From NCBI GenBank assembly GCA_037178855.1, contig JASJZC010000005.1:992001-1056000 (forward strand): a DNA stretch of 64,000 bases, given 5' to 3'. The notes beneath the pieces are model-generated. The model searched no databases and had not been told where the DNA came from. It saw only the letters and a list, made by a program, of their open reading frames with translations. Shown in pieces: positions 54,295-64,000 of this stretch (position 1 is the stretch's first letter; each line of letters opens with the position of its first letter). A program made the translations under genes and the position numbers. The DNA is from Oscheius sp. JU75. Lineage: Eukaryota; Nematoda; Chromadorea; Rhabditida; Rhabditidae.

Positions 54295-56700
54295 CTAGCG
54301 ATAGCGGAATTCCTCCAGAGCCCGTCGTTCTTCCTGAAAAACAGGTTTTTTTAGGAGGGGGAAATTGAGAATTTTTGCAGAGTAATGTTGAAACTGGCTT
54401 ATTTGAATAGCAGGCCATCTTTTTTGTCAAACAAATCATGTTTAGACAGCTTTCTTCCTCCGAAAAAAAGTCGTGGAGTCTTAATTTTTAGAATCTCCGG
54501 GTGTTCCCCACCTGGTTTTTTTTTGCTACCGTCGAGTTTTCTGATGTTCTGCAAAGTTGTAGCTCGTGATCCGTTCTACAACTTTGCAGAAGATCGGGAA
54601 GCTTAAAATTGTCGTTTTCAGCCCAAAAAACGCAAACACCGTAAAAGCTCTAATAGAATCACAAAAAAATACGCAATTACGTAATCGTGTTTTTCCGAGT
54701 CAAGACGACTTTTTCTGATGTTTTGCAAAGTTGTAGCCCTTAATCTGCTCCAAAACTTTTCAGTAATATGGCACCAACTTTTCCAAAGCAAATCTTTGAT
54801 ACGCAGCCAGGAAGATGAGTGTAATTCAAGTTATGCGCTAGCTATCAATGAAAAAACGAACCAATGAGATATTGTAGTCATCGGGATGTACAATTTTCGT
54901 CTTGGCGTTCAGTTTGGCGGCTGCCGAGGTTGTTGTTGTTGTGGCGCTGCTGGGAGGGGCTCCGGACGAGGGATGATACTTTTCCTGAAAAAAATTGATT
55001 TGGTTCAGTGAGAGCATAAAGTAAGAAAAACTTTGTAGTACCAACCCTTCGCACCTGCATTCCAGAAAAGTCCTCAAAACCCCTCACCTCTTCCCCATAA
55101 TACGGTTCATCCTTGTAGCCTCCATTTCCATAGGAAGCAGGAGCTCCATAGCTTCCTCTGTCCTCATATCCTCCATATCCTCGATCCCTGCCTCCGAATG
55201 GCTCTCCTCGATGATGATAGTCCTCCCTCGGATAGCTTTCCTCCTCCCGTCGATGCTGTTGCGGTGGCGGGTAGTCGTCAACGGGAGGTCCCTGATCGAA
55301 ACGACTCCGTCGCTGTCTCGGCGGCTCCTGGGCCGGGTAGTCGTTCTCGTAGCCACTTAAATTGGTCCGTTTTGGCGCGAAATTCCAAAAAACATACTCA
55401 TTCCCAAAGCCTCGAGGTGGACCGGGGAAGAACTGACTCTGTCGACTGCCGGGCGGCGACTGTCCTCCTCCTCTGGGAGGCGGCATTGGAGGCATGCCGA
55501 CTGGCATAGGTGGCAATCCGGGCGGCATCGGACCGCCTCCGGGGAACGGCATCGGTGGCATTGGAGGCATGAAGCCTGAAAGAAAGTGAATTGGTCAAAC
55601 GTTGTTGTGAAGAATACTATGTTTAAGCTGTCAACTATCACTGGAGGGGGAAAACGACGTTTTTCAGACCTATATCCAACACAAAACCAGGTTTCTACGG
55701 CCACTTTTGGAAAATAGGGCCACAATATTCTTACCAGGCGGCATCGGCGGCATTCCGGGTGGCAGAGGTGGCATGCCGGGCATTCCAGGGAACGGGGGGA
55801 AGGGCGGCATCATCGGTGGGAGCATCTCCTCTCCAGATCTGGCGCGCTTCGCCTCACTCGATTCTTCTGAAAGAAGATGGTTATTTTACGAGAATTTCTG
55901 ACAGACTTTTATGGTATTATAACCCAAAAATGGACAGAAAAAAAACAGACTTCCTGATGGCAAGTCTGCAGCACTAGGTAGGTCACCGTTTCCGGCTCCC
56001 AAATACCCGTGAATAAGCGTGTCTCGGCTGAATCAGAGCCTGACAGCCAAGGCGCTAAAAAGGGACTCGTACCGTGCATTTTCTTGAAGTTTGGCGAGTT
56101 TCACGACGATTGGGAGGGTATAGTGACACATCAAAAAAAATGAACAAACCTCCACGCGTAGCTCCATAGGGAATGCCTTCCATACCGTAAATTTCCATTT
56201 GGACGTTGTCGCGCCCGGCAAGAGAGGCCGGAATCTTGTCGATTGTCTCCTTGTGGACCTGAAGAAAAGCGAAAACTTACCATTTTTGTTATTTTTCTCG
56301 GCGATAAACGCACAGAAAAGGACATGAGAACGAACCTGCATGCAGTGAATGGACAGCCCGGGCCCCGAGAAGAGCTTCTTGTGACAGATGTGACATTTGA
56401 AGTGTTTGGCCTTCTGGTGCTGAATGAGAATCTTGTCGTCGTCGAACTCGCGGTTGCAGTACCTGGAAAATGTCGATTTTATTTAGGTTTTGACGGCTTT
56501 TTGTTACAAAATATTGGTCACGGGCCTGTACCTGTCACTCGGACCGTTCCACAACCAGAAATCTTACTGATTCAGTAAAAACCTAGAAGGTTTCTTGACA
56601 AGATTGCTCGTACAGCAGTCTCCAATCATAAAATTCCATATTTCAGCAAAAAAACTCACCAGCACCACGGCTTCTCGACCTTTCTCTTCTTCCTTCCCAT
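54295..56700 (-). CDS. BuGZ / ZNF207-type zinc-finger protein with GLEBS motif
   Basis: Eight exons in coding order: 56700-56660, 56462-56336, 56258-56150, 55866-55735, 55575-55398, 55355-55088, 54984-54862, 54333-54295; 338 aa. The N-terminus MGRKKRK...KPWCWYC and the two C2H2 fingers (YCNREFDDD..., [23 protein letters not shown]) are near-identical to ZNF207, followed by [10 protein letters not shown]. The middle is MPPMPP low complexity and a Tyr/Arg/Gly/Glu-rich segment. The C-terminal GLEBS motif ([12 protein letters not shown] then EERRALEEF) binds Bub3 at kinetochores; here it ends the protein and is split by a ~530 bp intron holding two stem-loop repeats. BuGZ promotes Bub3 loading and spindle assembly. 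An alternative donor at 55055 would add [17 protein letters not shown] lies 11 bases before the ATG. Confidence 0.93.
54520..54790. repeat. Two stem-loop repeat copies in BuGZ intron 7
   Basis: About 54520-54640 and 54690-54790 share TCTGATGTTYTGCAAAGTTGTAG; the first copy keeps the facing arm CTACAACTTTGCAGAAGATC, the second is more degenerate. Confidence 0.75.
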
Positions 56701-57645
56701 TCTCTTCGCTTCTGAAACTTATTCAGTTACTCTTTCGCCAAGAAAAATGGGGTAAAAGTCAGTAGAAAAGAGATGAAGTGGGACGGAACAGAAAAACCAA
56801 AATTGGTGTCGCTGTTCCTTTCGGAAACTGCTTAGATGCGCATGTTTGGCAATGGAGCGTATTTACCTAGTTGCTTTTGAATGTTGTGAGCGCAGTCGAT
56901 TGAGAAAATAGGCGAAATATAATATAAGGAATGGGAAAACGAGAAAAATGACTTGTAGGAACGGATATTCTCGAGGAAAAAAACAGAATTTCTTGGTTTT
57001 CAGGGGATGAAGAAGGCTTATAAAACTTATTTACGAATGCTTTGATCATTATCAAGCAAAAAAACGGCAATAAAACCTCTCCACAGGAAACAAGACTAGA
57101 ATGGGTCCACTAATACCAGCTGTCTGAACAGCTGAAAGTGGCTATCTTCTTGATCAACAGCTCTTAAACTTATTGAGCTTATTGAAACAATAGCTTGGGC
57201 AAATAAACAAGGAAGAATTGGAAGAAACAATGCGAAGAAATGCTGAAAGGCTAATCAAGAGCTGACGTTGGCTGATTTTTTTTCCTACTGTAGGCCCAAC
57301 TTGCGTACCTATTTGTGTTGCCACGGCAGAAGTTAGTCGCCATTATGTGCCTGTTTTAGCCAATTTTTCACCCTTTTTCTGATCTTTTCCAGCTCATTAT
57401 TAGCCAAAGCCATGTGTTGCATCACTCAGTACTAAAGTACTCCTGAAAACCAAGAAAAATCGTTGGAATATTGGGGAAAACGACTTTAGAAGCAAACTTG
57501 TTGTCTAGTGAATTTCTTAGACTGCAAAGGTTTCTGGACAGTTTGCGAGGCTGACACAGGCATCTGATCGATTTGAGAAAAAAAGTTGCAGATATCGAAC
57601 TAAAAACCGATCTTTATTCCAACTTTTCGCTCTACAACCTCCCAG
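56701..57645. other. Spacer between BuGZ and the small membrane protein
   Basis: AT-rich, with the BuGZ 5' flank and, on the minus strand, the AATAAA at about 57615-57610 of the next gene. Nothing else is recognised. Confidence 0.4.
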
Positions 57646-58101
57646 CTAGTCGACTTGAGTCCTCTCGACAAGCGGCTCACGCTCAACTCGCGAAACGTAC
57701 ACCGGTGTGTCCGAGAGAGCCGTCTTATCGTTGACCGGACTCGCCTTCTTCTTCAGCTTTCGAACCCGGGGCGTGGTAGGCGGCGTCCTCATGACCTTAG
57801 AAACTGTCGTCTTCTGCTGGTCCACGTCCTCCTGTGTCTTCTCGGAAAGGCTACTCTTATCTTCCTGTGTCTTCTCCGGCGCGATGGCGTTGTACTTGTC
57901 CGCGAGCTCCTTCAGCTTCCTGCCAGTGTCTGGCTCGATGAGCTCGTCCACGTCCGTCTTCAGCTTTCTCCTGATTCGGGGCATGAAGACGCCATAATGG
58001 TAGATGAACAGACAGACGCCGTAGAGCAGCATCAGGCCAATGTAAGACACCAGCCAGGCGGTGGCCACCGCCTCGAGATAGTGCCGCTGGTATTCGGTCA
58101 T
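57646..58101 (-). CDS. Small single-pass membrane protein, unknown family
   Basis: One uninterrupted exon of 151 aa. After a short N-terminus (MTEYQRHYLEA) comes one hydrophobic segment (VATAWLVSYIGLMLLYGVCLFIYHY). A long charged cytoplasmic tail follows, with two near-identical EKTQED repeats, a TPPTTPR stretch that could be a proline-directed phosphosite, and a KLKKK cluster. AATAAA lies about 30 bases past the stop. The absence of introns is unusual here and might point to a retrocopy or simply a short gene. No function can be assigned. Confidence 0.75.
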   Translation of the reverse strand: MTEYQRHYLEAVATAWLVSYIGLMLLYGVCLFIYHYGVFMPRIRRKLKTDVDELIEPDTGRKLKELADKYNAIAPEKTQEDKSSLSEKTQEDVDQQKTTVSKVMRTPPTTPRVRKLKKKASPVNDKTALSDTPVYVSRVEREPLVERTQVD

Positions 58102-59674
58102 CTTGTGAGAGCACGACGTGCAGATGATTTCTTTTTTAGGAGGAAACTGATTGCAATTGACTTTTTATTTGATTTTTTTTTTTGGAAACACTTGTTTGGC
58201 AAACAATATAGCCAATTTTTCAAGGAAAAGTTTGGTAATAGTTCGGCAGGCGCCCCCTTTCGTTTAAATTTTTGGCGCGCTTTTACAATATCGCTCAGAA
58301 TAGGTTTTTCTGATGAAATTCACCAACTTTTTCACTTTTTGACGGCTTTTACCGGATCCAGCGTGTAAAAAAACCCCCTAGAATGTAAGAAAAGTGAAAA
58401 AACTACGGAAAAGAACGAGTTATTCGAGGTTTGTCTCGAACTTACAGTTCTCTGATTTCCCTGTTATTTATGACATTTTGCATGTTCTAAAGGGTTCTTT
58501 TTGCACGCTGGATTTGATAAACGCAGTTAGAAACTGGAAAAATTAATAAATTTTATGAGAAAAACACGATTTTAGACGAAGGGGGGCAACTACCGTAATT
58601 TTTGACTTGAAGGGGGGAGCCTGCCGAACTATTACCAAAAGTTTAAAAGTTTGAATAAAGAAGATTATTGGCGCGCAAACTTCGAGCGGCAAAATTGTGA
58701 AATTCAAATGACAAAATTAGCATTATTCTGAGTTTGTGACCAAAAGCCACGGTAATCTGTTTTCCAGACGATCCAAGAAGCTCCTGAGAGAAATCAATTG
58801 ATTTCCGCAGTCAATATTGTCCTGCTGCTGCCTGGCTGGCCGGGCGGGTGACCCCACGTGGTGCTTACACAGCAACGTCGGTCCCTGTCTCCATTTTCTC
58901 TCATTTTTCTCTTTTCAAGCTTCTACACCCTAGAAAAATATAATATAACCGAGGAGGGTCAAGAGATCAATATTGGCTCAGTTTATCACATGGGAATGAC
59001 ACAAAACTGTATTTCACCAATTCATAGCTTTAATCTCCTGATTTCTCATATTTTTACGTGCCAAAACAGTTTATTTTCTAGCTAGAAACAGCTAGATATC
59101 ATCCAAATTCTCATGCCGGGCACGTGGTCGTCAATAAGCCCGCCCCTACTCAGAGACCCGATTTCTAAATCGGCACGGGGCTCGCGGCTCTTCCTTTCAG
59201 CTTTTTCCATCTAAAATAGCCTCGTTTTCTTTCGAAGACTGGTCTGAAACGCATTTTATCGAGTAAAGAAGTTCTCGGACAGATTCATAAAAAAAAATTG
59301 ATTCTGAGAATAAGAGTTGGGCCAGACAGCCCGCTAGTTTGCCTAAAACATTTCAAACTTTGGATGTAAGTACACTTAGAGAGATCAGGATAGTTGAAGT
59401 TCCATATTGGTGTGCACAAAATACCTTTTCAAAAGAAAAATTGTCGAAGCTGACAAAAAATACACTAAGAACCTGCTTCCCTTTTTTCTCCTACTGTACG
59501 CACTTTTGTGTATAAAATTTTCGTGCTGACATCTAGTTTTATGCTTTGATTCTGGAAGTTTCTCATTCGCTTTGAGTAACTCTCATCTAAAAAATCTGAA
59601 AACATTCTATTTCGCGTGTTATTTTGTGAAACTTTTATCAAAAAACAACAAAAGTACCAAGATTCCAGCAACAA
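58102..59674. other. 1.6 kb spacer with a foldback element
   Basis: Besides the foldback element at 58233-58637 there is a GC-rich patch at about 59110-59190 with a short hairpin and the promoter of the downstream dehydrogenase. No gene is supportable. Confidence 0.45.
58233..58637. repeat. Foldback/MITE-like element, second copy of the 1273 family
   Basis: The ends TGGTAATAGTTCGGCAGGCG and the exact complement match the element at 1273-1715, while the interior differs. The flanks read AAGT|TTGGTAATAG and CTATTACCAA|AAGT, which may be a 4-bp target duplication. Total about 405 bp, with no coding capacity. Confidence 0.8.
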
Positions 59675-61146
<1,472 letters not shown>

Positions 61147-61722
61147 TTTTCCGCCAAAATACCGATCCCCACACCCGATTCCTACACTTTTCTGGTTCTA
61201 TTCCATTAGAAACTCGTGTATATTCGTGTATTTCCATTCGTAGTTCATAATAGCGACAGACTACTGCCATATGTATAGTTTCCAAACGCGATTCTTGTGT
61301 ATTTTTTTTATCAGTAAAGGTTCTCCGACATGGTCTTATTGTTGTAGTGGTTTCTAGGGTAACCAGAGTGTGTATTTCTAACGAAAAAGGGAGGAAATTC
61401 GGTTGGAGTTGGCGAGGAACAGAAAACTCCTGGATTTTTGAGGTTTGAATGCATGCGCTTTTTTGGCCGGGAATTCAAAATTTCGCTATCACAAAGTTTT
61501 TTCTATTTTCCACACATTTTATTCGCCCTTTCTTCTATCACAATTACGAAAGAAATGTCAAAGCAAACTGTCTATACGTGTATAAGAAATATGTATATCC
61601 AATTCAAAAAGTCATAAAATACCTCATTATCTCAGCCTCTGGCTTTATTCTCCTAGAAACTTCTTTTTTTGTCCTTTTATCAGCCGCACAATTACAATAT
61701 TACCAGTGCAGGCCCTTCCAAT
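61147..61722. other. Same-strand spacer
   Basis: AT-rich DNA with a Cys-free open frame that shows no domain. A TTATCAG acceptor-like site at about 61677-61683 precedes the TGT ATG by about 40 bases. Confidence 0.4.
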
Positions 61723-63920
61723 ATGCCGCCAGCAAGTCCACAGCCGATGAAATTCGACATTTTGGCCCGAGCCGGACGGGCACGCCACGGAGCGCTTCAT
61801 CTACCTCATAGCGTCGTGCAGACGCCCGTCTTCATGCCCGTAGGAACTCAGGGCACTATGAAAGTTAGTTGTTCTTTAAGTTTACAAGCCTTGTAGCCGG
61901 CTTTAGCGAAAAATTTGGTAGAAAACAGCGCAAAAATGGTGAAAAGCATGCAGATGTCATATTTTTCAGTCTTTCACCCTAAATGCTAACATTTTTCCAG
62001 GGAGTCCTCCCGGAACAGCTTCTGGACATGGACTGTCGAATTCTCCTCTGCAACACCTACCATCTCGGCCACCGACCCGGTCATGAGAAGGTCAAAGCTG
62101 CCGGCGGCGTGCACAAAATGATGAACTGGCCCAGGAGCATTCTGACCGATTCTGGCGGATTCCAGGTACGTTTTCCGAGCAATTTTCTGCATATTTGGCT
62201 CGTAGATGGTCTCCTTGAGCAAGCTGATGACCGTGGACGAGAATGGCGTTAATTTCGAGAGTCCACATACCGGAGAGATGATGGCTTTGACGCCGGAAAA
62301 GTCCATAGAAATTCAACAGGTTGGTGCGTTTGTAATTTGACTATTTTATGCCCTGGAAGCCAAAATTTTGCGCTTGGAATGTTTCGAATAATGTTAAAAT
62401 AGACAATTTTCAGGCCCTCGGCGCCGACATCATGATGCAACTGGACCATGTGATTCACGTTCTCACAACGGGCGAGATTGTCAAGGAGGCCATGGACAGG
62501 AGTGTCCGTTGGTTGGACAGATGCAACGAGGCGCATTCGCGAGACGATCAGGCCCTCTTCCCGATCATCCAAGGTGGTCTGGACCTGGATTTGAGGAGAG
62601 AATGCGTGGAGGAGATGAGCAAAAGGGCCAAGGTTGGTTGTTTTTGTGAGACAGACAGGGTAGAGAGTGAGAATATAATAAAACATCTTTCTAGACAGGA
62701 AGTGTCAAATGGTCTAGCCTGTGACTCTGAGAGTCAAGTGGTCAGGTCGCAGAGAGTATGAGTTCAGAAACCTGAACAGGACTAACTAATCAATGAACTT
62801 GAACAGCTACAGTATGAGTCAAGTTAACATGACGGTATGAGTATGAATATGACTGATAATTATACTAGGAACTAGTGAGAGAACAAGTAAGGATAGACAG
62901 TAAGAGCATAGGCCGAGAGGCCTGGACAAGACGATCAGTGAAAGAATCCAAGAGGAAAGGGTAACAGTATGAGTCAAAAAGGGAGACAGTCAGAGTAACA
63001 GTAGGGGTCAGTAAGCAGAGGGGCAGCTCTAACAGTCAGAGTAACAGTATGAGTCAAGAAGACACAGGGTAGACAATCAGAATAATAGTTTAGTCAAGTA
63101 AGCAGAGAGACAGTTGCCACAGTCAGAGTAACAAGTTTTCAGGTTGGAATCGCAATAGGCGGCCTTTCCGGCGGAGAGGACAAAAACAACTTCTGGCGCG
63201 TCGTGGCCGCCTGTTGTGACGTCCTCCCGCCCCACCTACCCCGCTACGTGATGGGAGTCGGCTTCCCGGTTGACCTCGTCATCTGCTCCCTGCTCGGAGC
63301 TGACATGTTCGACTGCGTCTACCCTACAAGGACTGCCAGGTTCGGGACGGCGATGGTCCGCCACGGCGCGCTGCTACATCTGAACCAGAACAAGTACTCG
63401 AAGGACTTCCGTCCAATAGATGAGAACTGCGGCTGTCACACCTGCCGGACCTACACGAGGGCCTATATTCATATGGTCATGAACAAGGTGAGCCTTGACT
63501 TTTTTTAGGCTCGAGAGGTCTAAATTCTAGAGATAGTGACAGACAAATACGGAGTGGCAAAAAGACAGTGAGAGCACAGAGAAACAGTGATAGAGACGGA
63601 GATAGTTATAGTACAGAGAGATTGAGACGGAGACAGAGACAGATAGAGAACAGTGGCAGATACAGTAGACGTTCAGAGAGATAGAGACCTGACTGATTTC
63701 TGTTTTGCAGGAAACAGTCGGCTGTCATCTTGTCTCCGTCCACAACATTCAACACCAGCTCCAACTGATGCAGGATATCCGTCAGGCCATCGAAACCGAC
63801 AAGGTCGAAGATTTTCTCAACAACTTCCTTGAGGCTTATTATGAGGGTAGCAAAGAAACCGACTACCCCCAATGGATCCGTGACGCCGTCCAGCATATGG
63901 GTTACACCCTTAGGAAGTGA
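61723..63920 (+). CDS. tgt-1: Queuine tRNA-ribosyltransferase catalytic subunit
   Basis: Six exons: 61723-61863, 62001-62165, 62206-62319, 62414-62632, 63143-63487, 63711-63920; 397 aa, normal for QTRT1. Visible are [23 protein letters not shown], the active-site block [54 protein letters not shown] and the zinc-binding [16 protein letters not shown] with a later His. The enzyme swaps guanine-34 for queuine in Asp, Asn, His and Tyr tRNAs, working with a QTRT2 partner near mitochondria. Intron 4 (62633-63142) is a minisatellite built from AGTCAGAGTAACAGTATGAGTC-like units. AATAAA lies at 63962-63967. Confidence 0.97.
62700..63142. repeat. Degenerate minisatellite in TGT intron 4
   Basis: Units of roughly 50-90 bp share CAGTCAGAGTAACAGTATGA and GTCAAGTAAGCAGAG cores and fill nearly the whole intron. 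It is purely non-coding. Confidence 0.7.
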
Positions 63921-64000
63921 ATCCCTTTCCATTTTTTGTTGATTTTTTGTTATTTTCTCATAATAAACTCTCTTTATTCAATATCTGAAACGTACACAAG

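Noticed and set aside
57655-58368. 237-aa plus-strand open frame
   Set aside because: Antisense of the 151-aa membrane protein and running into the foldback element; the minus-strand frame has the TM segment, lysine-rich tail and polyA signal.

Overview
The window looks like nuclear DNA of a nematode, probably rhabditid-like. The signs are many short introns (several only 38-42 bp) with U-rich TTTCAG acceptors, acceptor-like sites 3-15 bases upstream of several start codons (typical of spliced-leader trans-splicing), and nematode-rich families: UDP-glucuronosyltransferases, class 2 lipase, a serpentine chemoreceptor and a DUF23/GT92-like protein. No rRNA, CRISPR, prokaryotic operon or virus-derived element was recognised. 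I cannot name the species. Exon models were built by hand; for every spliced gene the exon lengths sum to a multiple of three.

Layout. 1-4.5 kb: repeats, a foldback element, a GT92-like gene on the minus strand with a tRNA-Lys gene in one of its introns, then a promoter region. 4.5-6.3 kb: Rab28 (+). 6.5-19.5 kb: three UGT genes (-), each 529 aa, interrupted by a repeat-rich 3 kb gap and an importin-alpha-like gene (-). 19.5-27.3 kb: two paralogous secreted Cys/Pro/Gln-rich genes on opposite strands, one of them enclosed by ~340 bp inverted repeats. 27.4-32.4 kb: a serpentine receptor (-), a PH-domain protein (-), decayed isochorismatase pieces and a class 2 lipase (+). 33-38 kb: mostly non-coding, with MITE-like elements. 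38.2-46.4 kb: a four-TM protein, a KDM7-type JmjC/PHD demethylase and an EEF1AKMT2-type methyltransferase, all (+). 46.4-51.2 kb: sparse DNA and a single-pass membrane protein with a PPPPY tail. 51.7-58.1 kb: DNAJC25, BuGZ/ZNF207 and a small membrane protein (-). 58.2-64 kb: a second foldback element, a medium-chain dehydrogenase (+) and the queuine tRNA-ribosyltransferase catalytic subunit (+).

The genes do not form one pathway. Housekeeping functions (Rab28, DNAJC25, BuGZ, TGT, KDM7, EEF1AKMT2, importin) are interleaved with fast-evolving environmental-response genes (UGTs, lipase, receptor, secreted repeats). The accessory stretches hold the inverted repeats, gene-conversion tracts and small foldback elements. 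I found no convincing new multi-gene system. The most unusual points are a Gln where the UGT catalytic His is expected in all three UGTs, the secreted Cys-rich pair with its inverted-repeat frame, a GT92-like protein without the expected acidic motif, a short importin-alpha without a clear IBB domain, and a dispersed stem-loop repeat family with six copies here.
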